Shown here in pieces: positions 24,735 through 36,497 of a stretch of DNA of 64,000 nucleotides. Position 1 is the first letter of the stretch; every line of letters starts with the position of its first letter. The translations under genes and the position numbers were made by a program. The notes beneath the pieces are model-generated. The model was not told the origin of the DNA. It was given only the letters and a program-made list of their open reading frames with translations, and did no database searches. Source of the DNA: Castanea sativa (lineage: Eukaryota; Streptophyta; Magnoliopsida; Fagales; Fagaceae); contig NC_134013.1 in assembly GCF_040712315.1 (NCBI RefSeq), forward strand, positions 13,551,001 through 13,615,000, given 5' to 3'.

Positions 24735-25165
24735 GATATGCTTAGATGAACATGCCCATATGTCTCATAGATATTCCTTTAAAATGCTTAGATGAACACT
24801 TCTAGGCTAATACACAAATATTCTCTTGAATGCTTAGATGAACATCTCTAGGCTAAAACACAACTTTCTCTTGAATACTTAGATGAACATGTCTAGGTAG
24901 TTGTTTTACTTTGTTAAATGCTTGAACAAACATGTCTGAGTATTTTGATTTTCTCTAGATGAACATGTCTAAGGGATTTTCCTTTACTTCTTTTCATAAT
25001 TGCTTGGGTGATCAAATATATTTAAATGTTTTATTTTATTTTTTTCTCTTTGCAATTATGTTGATGACAAATAACATGACAACTTTGTTTTTCTTTTTTT
25101 CACATGCTTAGATGAATATGTCTAGGTTAGGAATTATTTGTTTACATTGATTTCTTGGATGAACA
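24735..25165 (+). repeat. Irregular repeats of TTAGATGAACATGTCTAGG in LTR A
   Basis: About eight diverged copies of a motif close to GCTTAGATGAACATGTCTAGG, spaced roughly 50-90 bp apart and separated by T-rich sequence. The mirror series occurs in LTR B at about 26220-26650. The motif is in the R/U5 half of the LTR. It is not a CRISPR array: spacing and sequence are irregular. Confidence 0.8.
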
Positions 25166-26971
25166 TGGCATTACCTTCAAAACACATATTTGCTTACAAT
25201 TCTTGCAAATTAACATATTTGTATGACATATTGTTTGTATTTGTTTGACATGACATGATGTTGGCCACCTTAACCTAGGAGACCGGTTTTACCGGGCGAG
25301 ATGGGTGCTTAATCCCTTCCCATCTCGTAAATTAGCCTCCGAACCAAGATTAAGAGTTCTAGACTATGCTATTGTATATGCAATTTCACATTTTTTTAGA
25401 ATGTAACTAGGAAATAAAGTAATTTAATTTATTTTTCTTAGATTGTATCTAGGACAAAAGCATTGTAAATTTTTGTTACACAATTGATGTAAATTGTCAT
25501 ATATATTAATACAACAGAAGCATTTTTTTATATTGAAGGTTTTCTTATTTTTCCATTTAAATTAAATAAGTGGCGACTCCATGTAAAACCCTCGATCTAG
25601 GGGGAGTACATTTTACAGTGAATTCAACATTTTGAGCATCACGATGCTACCCTTTCGCGTGGGTTAGGCGTAGTTTAAGAAAAAAATTGGCGGGTTGGGG
25701 TCGCGGTCGCTCACACCTAGATCGAGGGTTTTCCATGGAGTCGCCACTTATTTAATTTAAATGGAAAAATAAGAAAACCTTCAATATAAAAAAATACTTT
25801 TGTTGTATTAATATATGACAATTTACATCAATTTTGTAACAAAAATTTACAATGCTTTTTGTCCTAGATACAATCTAAGAAAAATAAATTATATTGCTTT
25901 ATTTCCCAGTTACATTCTAAAAAATGTGAAATTGCATATACAATAGCATAGTCTGAACCCTTGATTTTGGTTCAGAGGCTAATTTACAAGATGGGAAAGG
26001 ATTAAGCACCCATCTCGCCCGGTAAAACCGGTCTCCTAGGTTAAGGTGGCCAACATCACGTCATGTCAAACAAATACAAACAATATGTCATACTAACATG
26101 TTAATTTGCAAGAATTGTAAGCAAATATGTGTTAGGGGAATCTGACATAAAGAGAAACAAAAAAACAAAACAAAAAATTTGTTAGAAAACAATTTTAATG
26201 TAAAGAAAGTATGAAGGTAATGGCATGTTCATCCAAGAAATCAATGTAAACAAAGAATTCCTAGCCTAGACATGTTAATCTAAGCATGTGAAAAAAAGAA
26301 AAACAAAGTTGTCATGTTATTTGTCATCAACATAATTGCAAAGAGAAAAAATAAAAAATAAAACATTTAAGCATATTTGATCATCCAAGCAATTATGAAA
26401 AGAAGTAAAGGAAAATCCCTTAGACATATTCATCTAGAGAAAATCAAAATACTTAGACATGTTTGTTCAAGCATTTAACAAAGCAAAACAACTACCTAGA
26501 CATGTTCATCTAAGTATTCAAGAGAAAGTTGTGTTTTAGCCTAGAAGTGTTCATCTAAGCATTCAAGAGAAAATTTGTGTATTAGCCTAGAAGTGTTCAT
26601 CTAAGCATTTAAAAGGAATATCAATGAGACATATAGGCATGTTGATCCAAGCATATCATGAAAGAAACAAATAATAACTTGTTAAGCATTTATTCAAGCA
26701 TGTGTGGAAAGTTAAGAATATAATTAACTACTTACTTGCATAGAACATAAATTAAAAGGGGGAAGTGATCACTTAAAGGGCTAGGGAGAAAGCAAGGAAG
26801 TACTCAACTACAACCAAAGTAAGAACAATGGTTGCACAACAGTTTTTCTTTTCTGCTTTCTCACTAGCTCTCCAGAGGGAATTTCGGGGTCCAGAAAATG
26901 GAAGAGGTTTTCTCTATTTATAAGGGAAGGGATGGCTTAACTTTAAAGCTAAGTCATTAGCTTTCTTTTGA

Positions 26972-27719
26972 AGCTAAGGGAGGAGATAAACCTGTTTAAA
27001 TGAGCTGGAACGGATTTGGTGTTGATCCCCATTTGAATTTTGAAAGGAAGTTGAAGATGATGCTGAACTTGTGTTATCTTTTGCACCTATTTTGTATTTT
27101 GGCTCTAACTTTCTGTTCAAAATTCCAATTGATTCAAAATTAGTGTTTTCTGAAATGGAATTCAATTATCTACAACTTTTCCAGAAATAGAGAAAACCAA
27201 ATTTCAACGTTTTCCAGGCTAAAAATGCGATTTAAGTTGCCGCTGAAAATAGTAACGTTTTTTAAGTGTTTTTCTGTTTTTTGAAATTTTTCAAAGAATG
27301 TATCTGTTTTCCTATCCAACTTGTTTTTTCAAAAACAATTTTTCTGAAGCTATGGGAGGGAATAAGCCTATTAGATAAGCTTGATCAGATTGGGTGTTGA
27401 TCCTCATTTGAAATTTTGAAAGAAAATTGAAGATGATGAGAAATTTGTGTTATCTTCTGCACCTGTTTCGTATTTTGGCCATAACTTTTTTCTCAAAGTT
27501 CCAATTGATTCGAGATTGGTGTTTTTTTGAAAAGAAATTTAATTCTCTACAACTTTTCCAGAAATAGAGAAAATCAAATTTCAACGTTTTCCAAGCCAAA
27601 AATGCGATTCAAGTTTCTGCTAAAGATAATAACGTTTTTTTTAAGCATTTTTTTTTTTTTAATTTTTCATGGATCATATCTTTCTCTTTCCAAATTGTTT
27701 TTCAAAAGAGCAGATAAGA
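26972..27719 (-). repeat. Tandem duplication of about 375 bp in LTR B
   Basis: Segments 26972-27347 and 27348-27719 align from AGCTA.GGGAGG through TTGTGTTATCTTNTGCACCT, CTACAACTTTTCCAGAAATAGAGAAAA and AAAAATGCGATT. LTR A has a single copy (24010-24390, opposite strand). The two copies differ at many positions, so the duplication is old. Confidence 0.8.
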
Positions 27720-30025
27720 TGCCATAAAGGAAAACATTTTTTATTTAAAATAAATAAATAAATAAAATGAAATCCAATCAAAATTCACACATTATTAATT
27801 TTAAATTAATTCTTGTTGGAACCAATCAAAATTAAGTGTTTAAGATAGGACGTGACTAGGCCCATCGTGTAGGTGAGTCATGATCATTGAAAATTGATTG
27901 TATGATAACTTTTGATTAGGTGGTCCGATCAAAACCCATGACATACCATTATGATTGTTAGAGCATCAAGATTTGTTTTGTATCACAAATCTAAAGATCT
28001 ACCGATTGGTTAAATGCAAGTTGTAAAATGAGGTGTCAACATTGGTGCATGTCTGCCATTCTACACTCTCTCACTCTCTTCCTAATTCTCTGTTTCTTTT
28101 TTCTCTATTTGTTATTTCAATTTCTTCCCCTTCTTTTCTTTCTTTCTTAGTGCTTACTCGTGTAGTGTGATGACAATTACTCTTGTGGTTATTACTACTG
28201 TTGCGATGATGATTTTGTTCACGGCACGGACCCTTTATATACTGCCGGCCATGACTGTTTTTTACCATTTTAGCCTTTAATTACTTTTGTCTGGTTTAGG
28301 GTGTTCCTCCCGACCACCCACGGGTTTGTTAGATGTCCAGCCAACACCACTTAACTGTGTTGGCTGTGTCACTTTCTATTACTAGACAAAGAAGACTGTT
28401 TTATTTGCTTGTTTGCCATGACATTCTTATCCTCCATGGCATGGGTATTCTTTCTTGCTATCCCTCATGGCATGCACCTAGTGGTTCCAGCTCATCCTTC
28501 CTCTTTTGGGTGGTATGTCATCCCAACAGGACATTTCACCCAAAAGAGTTTGAGCGGGAACCCCAGAATAGGCTTTCCCTTCTCCCCACTGCTAGACCAT
28601 ACTCCCTCTTACCTCTGACCCATGACCCACTACTCCTGTATTGGCTAGATACCGGTTGGTAGTGCCTGGGCCTTGTATGTGCTCCACTTCCAGTGTACGC
28701 CAAAAGTTTGTCCGCTGCTCATGCGTTTGCCATGGTTTGGAGGCTCGTCTGTGCATTTTGCTGTTCATCCTTGACCTCTTATGGCGTGAACTTTTTTTTT
28801 TTCTTTCTTTCATTCTTTATTGGCTTGCTCCTTTCATGGGGCTAGTTTTTGCTAGATTGTGAGTTTTCCCCCTCTTAGCCCATTCTTTGTTCACTCCGTA
28901 ATCTTGTTGCCACTCCTGCCATAACACTCTGTTTTTCTTGCCGTGGTATTATTTGACTCGTGCTTGCTCGGCCTCTTTAGGCCCATTGCCCATTCTTCTT
29001 TCAATGACTTAGTATGGTCGTTTACGCTACTTTGGGTTTTCTTAACCCGTTACATTGCTTGTGGGCTCTTTTGTTCCATTTCTTTCCTTTTGAGCAACCT
29101 TGGCTCATTTGCTTTATTTGGGCATCCTTGGCCCATTTGCTTTCTTTGGGCATCCTTGGCCCATTTTCTAATTCTGCATACCCATAGGCTTTTACTAACT
29201 CTTTTGGGCCTCCCTGGTCCAATTTCCTTATCCTTCATTCTTGGGGCTCATAGGCTTTCCCACAACCCCTTACTTTCTTACTTCATTACTTCGGGCCTCT
29301 TACGGCCCATTCTCACTTTTCTATATTACATACTGCCCATGGGTTACTTTCTCTCTCTGGGCTCTTTTAGGCCCGTTTGCTTTCCTCAATGCCCATTTAT
29401 TTATTTTATGGGCCTATGATCCATTGTTTCTGTCATTCGGGCTCAATGGTTTTTCAATCAATCCACTAACTCTTCCTGCTACTGGGCTTCCCAAAATGAG
29501 CATCAACGCCCATATTGTTGGGCTTCTTCCTACTATTGGGTTTTTTTGCCAAAATGACCACCGACACCATCTTATCTAAAATAAAATAAAATAAATTCTC
29601 CTTTTGCCTTATTTATATAGACACGTTTTGAATGATGCAAGCAAGACATGACCAAAAGTGGGCAAATAAAAGTAAAAATTGCATGAGATAGATGAGGCAA
29701 AAGGGTCATGTAGGGAGTTTTGTAGTGTTGGCAATTTGTGTTAACAAATCTTGTTTATGTCATTTTAAGGTAAAAATATTATAATACATAGCTCAACCTT
29801 AAACTAACCCAAATGATAATTGTGTCAAAACTCCTAAAGCCTAACAACCCCGTTTAATAAATGGAATGACACGACCTAAAAAAATATTTAGAGATAACAA
29901 CCTTCGACATGACCTATATAACCCGTTTAATATACAACCTAAAAAAATATTGTATTTAATATATGTTTAAATTATTTTTATACATTAGTTAATATTTTTA
30001 ATATATATATATATAGATATATTCA

Positions 30026-30063
<38 letters not shown>

Positions 30064-30461
30064 TTAGAGATAACAACCTTCGACCCACCCTAGTTTTGCC
30101 CCATGCAAGTTTTCCCTACCTTTTGCCATCCTAGTAGTACTCCTAGCTCCATGGTGATGAGCTAACTTGTAATTATAGGTCTTGAAATTCAAAACCCAAG
30201 TATCAAAGAAAATATGGAACAATGGCCCAACCCGAATAGTGAAGTAATTTGTGTCAAAAGCCCAATATCTTATGAAGAGGAAATAAATGGGCTAGAGCTT
30301 ATTTAAGCCCAATATTGCATGTCCAATAATTGCCCCTTAAACAACTTTTAAAATGTCATGATGTACCCATTTTGAAGGCCATATATATTTCATTGCATTC
30401 GGCATCCTTCATAGGGCATCCTCCACAATATCCCTATCTTTCAAACTCCCTAACTTTGCAT

Positions 30462-30482
30462 TTTTTTTTTTTTTGAGAATCG
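30462..30482 (-). mobile_element. Tail-only micro-insertion
   Basis: A 21-bp insert made of 13-14 T and GAGAATCG (sense strand CGATTCTC plus A-run), flanked by ACTTTGCAT at 30453-30461 and 30483-30491. The direct repeat fits a target-site duplication. The A-run is preceded by TTCTC as in other members of the class. Confidence 0.6.
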
Positions 30483-31537
30483 ACTTTGCATACATGATTG
30501 AAGAGAGAACTACAATTTGAGACTTCTACATATATAAGATGAGTTCAAGTTACACCTAGTGTAACTTTACAAAAGTTACACATTTTTTAAGCCTTAAATT
30601 TTCAAAAGATCTAATGGTAAAAAAGAAAACATCATCATTCTTTACATCATTAAATGCTTACCTAATTAATAGCATATTTATTATCTCTCTCCTTATTAAA
30701 TATTTCTATGTGTCTCCTTTTCTATGTGTCTCCAATTTCTAATGCTTACCTAATTGATTTGTAATGTAGACACAACATTTATCTTATAAAGTTAAGTTCT
30801 TAACACATTCTTGTCCAAAAAAAAAAAAAAATGGTGCGTACTGTGTAACAACCATCTTTTGTGTCTGCCTAGATCAGCTTATCTTTAGACTTCCTCCAAC
30901 TCAAAGAGGGATCGATTTAATAATCTTTGCTTCTTTAGGCCAACAAATCTCCTCAACTATTGCACTCTTCGATCATTTAGCATCACAGTAGGTGATTGAA
31001 TTTTAAATCTTAATTACCAAAAACGTTGTATTACTTGTGGTGATAAAAGTAAAAAATAATAGTAGAAGTTGAGAACTTGACATAATCACATAGAACAAAT
31101 TTAAATAAATAAATAATTCAATTTAGATGGACAAAAGAAATAATGAACCCGCACTCTGTATGAGCAGGGGGGAAAAAGCAATACATACAGAGTAAAGAAT
31201 GAACGATTTGCATCTCCTGGTGAATATCTTCCTAAAAAAGATGAGGAAAGTGATGGAGGTTTTATTGAGGGGAGAAAAAAAAGGACAAAGCATGGAAAGT
31301 GGAGAGAAAAAAAAAAGGGAGAGACATAAATATTTAATAAGGAGAGAGGTATTAAGGATGCTATTATATATATATAGTAAGAACACGAATTTGGGACAGC
31401 CCAAGCCCACAAAAATAGTGAGGTTGGAGTTCCTAAATCCAGCCTAAAACAATAGAGATATGTGTAGAGAGTGGGATAAACAAGTGTGAGCTTCGCCCGA
31501 GGACACAAATAAGGTAAAAAAAACTAAAAACTTCAGG

Positions 31538-31676
31538 TTTTAATAGATGAAGGGTTCTTTACAATATTGCTCGAGGACAATGTTCTTGGTGGGATCTATT
31601 TAATAATTCTCTCTGTGAGAGAAAGAGTGAAAATTGTCCTCAGGCAATATTGTAAAGAACCCTTCATCTATTAAAA
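31538..31676. repeat. Inverted repeat, 44-bp arms
   Basis: Arms 31538-31581 and 31633-31676 are reverse complements with only about two mismatches, separated by 51 bp containing CTCTCTGTGAGAG. The outer ends are TTTTAATAG...CTATTAAAA. No convincing target duplication was seen. The arms contain CGAGGACAAT, a string seen in nearby LTR-type sequence, so it may be a rearranged LTR fragment rather than a MITE. Confidence 0.8.
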
Positions 31677-32175
31677 CTTGCGGTGCGTACTGTTCACTCT
31701 TTCTCTCAGTTACAATTCTCTTTGTGATTTCTTCTCTCTAATTCTTGCTGGCATCCTCTCTATCTGAGAGCCTCTTTTCTTTATATATTCCATGGCCTCT
31801 TGCATCCTAACCCTCCATCTGTAATTTTCCCAAATCTTATTAAGACACCTGTCCCTTTAGACTCCTGGCGAAGGTGGTGGAAGGAGCCGCTGAGCTGTGG
31901 ATCTACTATTTAAGTCACTTTCTCATTAATGCAACTGAAAAAGCTGTTGCCCACCATTTAATGCGGAGGATCAGGTGAGATTTTTGCTAGAAACTTCCTA
32001 CAAAGTTTCCATTCAACCCTTGAGACATCCTTCTACGCTCCTTGTATCTCCCAAGGATGTTCCGTCACTCCCCATTCCATCCTTGGACCACCTCACTCCT
32101 CGAACCATGGATGCTCATTCCAGAGGAACAACTAAAGGTTACAATGATGCTTCTAATCTTCAATCTTCGGATCCC

Positions 32176-32212
<37 letters not shown>

Positions 32213-32359
32213 TCCATTCTTAATGATCTACACAAAACAACATCGAGTTCTTGTAAATAATCAAATCAACTATGTCACCACATTTGTTCGTTTGATAGCA
32301 ATTTTTTTTGTTTAGTTTTTATCTTATTTTGTTTAATGTATAACTTTTTAAAGCATCAT

Positions 32360-34160
32360 TTAAAAAAAAAAAAAAGTATACTTGAACCCATTTTTTTGCA
32401 ATAAGCAATCAGCAAAAAAGCCAACATACATATCAAAAGGAGCTTGCTTAAGGAATACCCTGCACTTGCTTTCGTTATGAAATAGCACAAACGCCACAAT
32501 AAGCATTGATGTCGCAACAAAAGTGAACTCGCTAGGCTTAATCCCAACAAAATGCAGCTGTGAACACAATATCAAAGCCTAATGAGAATCCCTTTTTGAC
32601 TTTTTGTGCATAACCATCCATATTCTGTAGTCCTCGCTGACCATGTAGCAGAATCCTTTTCATTGAATCTCTCAAAAGCTTTAAATGCCTCATCTAATTA
32701 CCTCCCATATTTTGCATACCTTGTGACAAGAGTGCTTTCAAGTTTCAACATAAACAAACTATAACAGCCCATTTCTAAATGCAAGACAATGGATTTTCTT
32801 ACCATTATTTGCAAGTTCATGACTTGCCAATGCACTAAAAACACTTGTCAAGACAAACTCATTCCCATCCTCCTCTTCCTGAAGCATGATTCAAAAAGTA
32901 TCTGTAGGAACATTGGGCTCAGTAATTTATAAAGGATGGCCCAAAAAATCTCTTGGGCTAAAAAATCCAATCCGAAGACATCAAATGATCTAAGGGTTCA
33001 TGAATATATCTCGTAAAGAAAATGCTAGGTAAAGATGTGATAACGTGTGAACAAATTATGTCCAAGGAAAGCTTTGTCCTCGGATAGCAAAGCCGAGGTC
33101 ACAGGAAGAGAGGTTTAATATCCCCAGGGTATGTTATAGAAAATCCTATAGCTACGGGAAGACACGGTACACGTGGAGGATAATAGAAAGGGCGGTGGAA
33201 TATCTAAGGTAAAGCTGCTACCACCGCCCACACATTAAAGACTCTGTAATTGATATACTGACTACATTAATGGAGAAATGAGACCTGAACATGAGATTTC
33301 GAACTTGGTCCCTGATTCTAGAGGACTTCAGAGAAATTTGATGGGACAAGTATCTAAAACCAGCGTTATAACCATGAGGTGAAAGATGAGAATGGGAGGG
33401 AGAGGAAGTATAAATAAGATAAAAGACCTTCGGAAGAAAGGGAGGCTTTTCTTTGAAAAGAGAAAGAATAGTATAAACCATTGTAATCGACCTTAAGAAG
33501 CAATATTATAAACTATCCTCGGATTGTGTCCGAGGAGGAGCTTTCATTCATATTATTTCAGATAACCCCTTATTTGTGCCATTGGGCCCAAAGCCCTTTC
33601 TTTCTTTGTTGTTTAAACCACCTTTGAAATCTAGATTTCAAGCCCACTCTCTACAAATTTATTGTAAAAAGATCTTTCAAGCCCTTTCCCTTTTGATTGT
33701 GGATCGGGAGTTCGAATTGTGTCCTTACAGTATCAAAGCATCTCAGTCATTTGTCTCGTTGCATACCTAAGAATCGTTGTAGCCCAAGAACTGAATTCCT
33801 CTTGCATTTTATCAAACATCTTGCGAGTTTCCAATATAAGCCCTAATAATACAAACTATGAAGTGGCTCTAAACAAGTTACAAAATCATCATAAAAACTC
33901 GCTGTTTAAACTGCAAGTGCATGGTAGATGTCTATCATATTCGAAATTTTAGTGAAAATGTTGGCAAAATATGGGCATTTGGCAAAGCATTCTCTACGCT
34001 CATACATTGGAAGAGTTCCATAACAAAATACACTATAGGCCCCGTTGAGAGTAACCATTGATGAGGCAGTTCCATGAGAGTATGAGACCACGTCTTTGTC
34101 GCTTATATTATCGAATTACACTTGGCATAAAAGTTGACATGGCTTATTTGAAAGGTATAC
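32360..34160 (-). pseudogene. PPR protein pseudogene, split by a solo LTR
   Basis: Minus-strand coding remnants appear in gene order on both sides of an LTR. Upstream part (34160-33735): FDNISDKDVVSYSHG, KISNMIDIYHALAV, and RKMFDKMQEEFSSWATTILRYATRQMTE. Downstream part (32895-32360): EEEDGNEFVLTSVFSALASHELANNGKKIHCLAFRNGLL, ALVTRYAKYGR, DEAFKAFERFNEKDSATWSA, and QLHFVGIKPSEFTFVA. These are canonical 35-residue pentatricopeptide repeat signatures of the PLS type. By memory they are closest to the Arabidopsis At2g33680 family. Intact members bind organellar RNA. Here stops (for example after NGLL and YGR) and frameshifts occur throughout and both ends are missing, so it is a dead copy. It lies between transposons with no functional neighbour. 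Confidence 0.8.
32903..33729 (+). mobile_element. Solo LTR (827 bp) inserted in the PPR pseudogene
   Basis: It begins TGTAGGAACATTGGGC and ends GTGTCCTTACA, flanked by an exact 5-bp duplication GTATC (32898-32902 and 33730-33734). Features include GTCCTCGGA and TCCGAGGA strings and AAACCATTGTAATCG near a TATAAATAAG box at about 33407. No retroelement coding region is next to it. It resembles the oppositely oriented solo LTR at 54117-54916. Confidence 0.88.
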
Positions 34161-35129
34161 GTAGAAGAATTGCTTTTTTATTAGGTATATTGGAAAAGCA
34201 TGATGAAAAAAGAATGATGCTGTGAAGAAAGTGACTCTGATCAAATTTTTTTTTTCATGCGTGACCATTTCCAATTATGGCGCCTAATATATATTACAAA
34301 GCTAGTAAACAGTATCTTAACACTATCCACGAGAAGACAAAACTAATAAACAGTATCCCTATCGATACAAGAAGACAAAACTAGTAAACAATATCTCGAC
34401 AAAACATTATTCATGAGCAATCTTGTTGCACTCTATACATTCACTATCACCTCCAACAACATAAACAGATTCGCTTATGGTGCATTTCACCATAGTAGAT
34501 GTGATGATGAATGTAAACATGAATAATTAAAATATTTTTATTTTTATTTTGATTCATATTATGTATAGTAAAATTTGTAATATACGCATTATTCTTTTTT
34601 TTAAAAGGAAAGTGGACCTCACAACTAATTAAAAAGGGTGTCAACAGGTTGATTTGGGTATGGTTTGGAGTCAAACCACTAGTCAACTAGATTAACAAGG
34701 GCTAGAATCATGCCACCCATTGCTGACCATGGGTCTTCAAGTGCCACACCTGAACGGGTTCGACAGTCGAATCCATCAAAACACCTTGGTTAGATAGAGC
34801 TGTTTCTTCATTATTGCTTTGATGGATCTTGTCTTTTTCCATTAAGATTTCGTTGGATTGGTTAGGATATTGTTAGACCTAGTTGAGATCTCACAGGAAT
34901 TCGATTATGGGCAACACACGTGAAGAACAACAAAGATCGACAAAGGTAGAAGGCCAGCATCAGTTGTATCGAGCTCATCAAGTTTAGTTTTGAAAGAGGA
35001 AACTCGCTACTTGACTCGATCTCATCGAATTTCGGAGGAGGCAACCCGCTGTCAACAACCACATTGAGTGAATCGGTCAAATCTCGAATCACTCAGTTTG
35101 TCGGGTAGTGGATTGGGTTAGAAAATCCT
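34161..35129. other. Intergenic spacer
   Basis: No gene or clear repeat is supported. Short open frames on the minus strand (34447-34686, 34862-35092) lack recognisable domains. Near 34310-34410 the strings AGTAAACAGTATC and ACAAGAAGACAAAACTA recur in imperfect tandem fashion. Confidence 0.5.
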
Positions 35130-35739
35130 AAGAGCATCTCCAATAACTTAAGTAAAAGCAAAATAATCTCTATAATAGAGAATGAAATTTAAATAAATAA
35201 ATTAAAAAAAAAAAAAGGTCTCTAGTGGATTCTCTAAATCACAATTTATTTTTTGCTCATGAACAGTAGCTCATCAAGTTTGATGGGCTACTATACATTA
35301 GCAATTAGATTTTTTTGATTAAAAAATTATACCAACTACTATTATATCAATTCTTTCTCTTTCTTCTAGATTTCTCTTTTCTCTAATACTCCCTCTTCGT
35401 TGTTTTTCACAAAACAAGTGAAAGGAGGCTCTGCCTTTATATTTTTTCTTGGATTCTTCTTGTTGTGTCTTCTCAAATTCCAGCACCATGAGATCATTGA
35501 AGTCAACCAACAATATCAAACAACTGAAAGAAAAAAAAAAATGCTCTCCTCTTGTTCTCTTTCTGCTGCAAAATTTGAAAATATTATGAAGCTTAAAAAA
35601 ATATAATAGTTGGGAATTTGAAAAATATAATAGTTAGGAATGAATAAAGTAATAAAGAAATATTTTAAAAAAAATGAAGAAATAATATTTAAATAAAATA
35701 AATAATGAATAAAGAATTTGTTGAATAGTAAATTTGAAA

Positions 35740-36497
35740 GAGAAAACATTAGTTCCGGAGCTGGCGTAAAACCAGTGTTTTACGCCAGCCAATCAGACCA
35801 CGCCACGTCAGATTCACTTAAGTCAACAATATAAGCTAAAAAAAAAAAAAAAACACATTTCACTCTCAGCTCACATGCTCAGAGCTTTTCCTTCACACCA
35901 TTCCTCTCTTCTCATCTCTTCCTTCACGCCGAACCTCTACCACCGCCACGCACCGCCACACAGATCATTGTTCTCATCTCTTCCTTCACGCTGAACCTCC
36001 ACTACCGCCACACAGATCGCTGTTCTCCTCTCTTCCTTCACGCCGAACCTCCACCACCGCCACGCAGATCGCCCATCGGAGCTCACCGCCACAGATTTCG
36101 CCGGAGCTATGCGTGGAGCTTGGAAACAAACCGGAGCCGCGGTGAGCCACGATCCAAAGGTTTGTTTTTGATGATTCTCTTTTCCCTTTTCGCCAATTTG
36201 GATTTCGAACACAGCCTGACTAAATGATGGGAATTTTTTTGGTTTTGTGTGAAGATTTTTGTGGGTTTTGGTGTGATATATGTATTGGATAGTGAGGAGT
36301 AGAAAGTGGGGTTGTGATAAGAGAGGGTTCTGCTGTGGTTTTGATTAGAAATTCTAAGCTGGGTTCTGGGTTTTTCTTCTTCTTAGTAAAGTATGGACCT
36401 GAATGATAAACCCAGAAGTCTGTACAAAGTTTGGAAGGGAAGTAATGTGAGTTTCTCTGTTAATTGGTTTTGCTCTTCGTGTTATGCTAATTTTCAG
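35740..36497 (+). repeat. Left inverted arm of the large transposon
   Basis: It matches 39938-40709 in reverse complement over nearly its entire length, from GAGAAAACATTAG outward to GCTAATTTTCAG inward. A GC-rich part (35910-36080) has three imperfect tandem units of about 55 bp containing TTCCTTCACGCCGAACCTC and CACCGCCAC. The arm also contains ATGGACCTGAATGATAAACCC (36392-36412), which may be part of a captured host leader and start codon. Confidence 0.9.

Larger units (their letters stand above)
23713..25715 (+). mobile_element. Solo LTR A (2003 bp), nested in LTR B
   Basis: It starts TGTTGACACCCC and ends GGTCGCGGTCGCTCACA, with the expected TG...CA ends. The pentamer CCTAG lies immediately on both sides (23708-23712 and 25716-25720), an exact 5-bp target duplication inside LTR B. 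A TATA box (TATAAATA, 24471-24478) lies mid-element, as expected of an LTR promoter. A GTGGCGACTCC string near the 3' part is common near the ends of plant gypsy LTRs. Coding capacity is absent. Confidence 0.87.
23596..28041 (-). mobile_element. Solo LTR B (2.4 kb), interrupted by solo LTR A
   Basis: On the minus strand it starts TGTTGACACC at 28041 and ends GCTCACA at 23596. Exact 5-bp target duplications TTGGT lie at 23591-23595 and 28042-28046. Its own sequence is 23712-23596 plus 28041-25721; the gap is LTR A with one target copy. Throughout its length it is the inverted counterpart of LTR A. It is about 435 bp longer, mostly because of an internal duplication at 26972-27719. No internal retroelement domain is attached, so it is a solo LTR left by recombination. 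Confidence 0.85.
23400..29580 (+). mobile_element. GGCCCA-rich LTR family, copy 3, interrupted
   Basis: The left piece (23400-23595) parallels 21990-22165 of copy 2: GGTAACCTCGTAGGAGGATCC, then TGCTTTTAGAGGGAGAGAAG. The right piece (28042-29580) continues the same order, starting GCATGTCTGCCATTC, with a TATA-like CCTTTATATACTGC at about 28230. Everything between 23596 and 28041 is a foreign nested insertion. Open frames of 158 and 112 codons in the right piece follow the repetitive GGCCCA blocks and are not genes. Confidence 0.6.
29581..32359. other. Intergenic spacer with repeat debris
   Basis: No gene is supported. Contents: a (CT)n run at 30028-30060; a 19-bp string AGAGATAACAACCTTCGAC occurring at 29890 and 30065; a micro-insertion at 30462-30482; a long-armed inverted repeat at 31538-31676; LTR-like sequence around 31450-31980 (CATTTAATGCGGAGGATCAGG); and CA/TA repeats at about 32176-32210. 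Open frames at 31101-31508 and 31975-32260 are not recognisable. Confidence 0.5.

Noticed and set aside
24735..25165. CRISPR-like array in the LTR
   Set aside because: Irregular spacing and diverged motifs inside an LTR with defined ends.
28943..29419. 158-codon open frame with many hydrophobic residues
   Set aside because: It tracks repeated GGCCCA/TTGGGCATCC blocks of an LTR family; the membrane-like look is due to pyrimidine-rich DNA.
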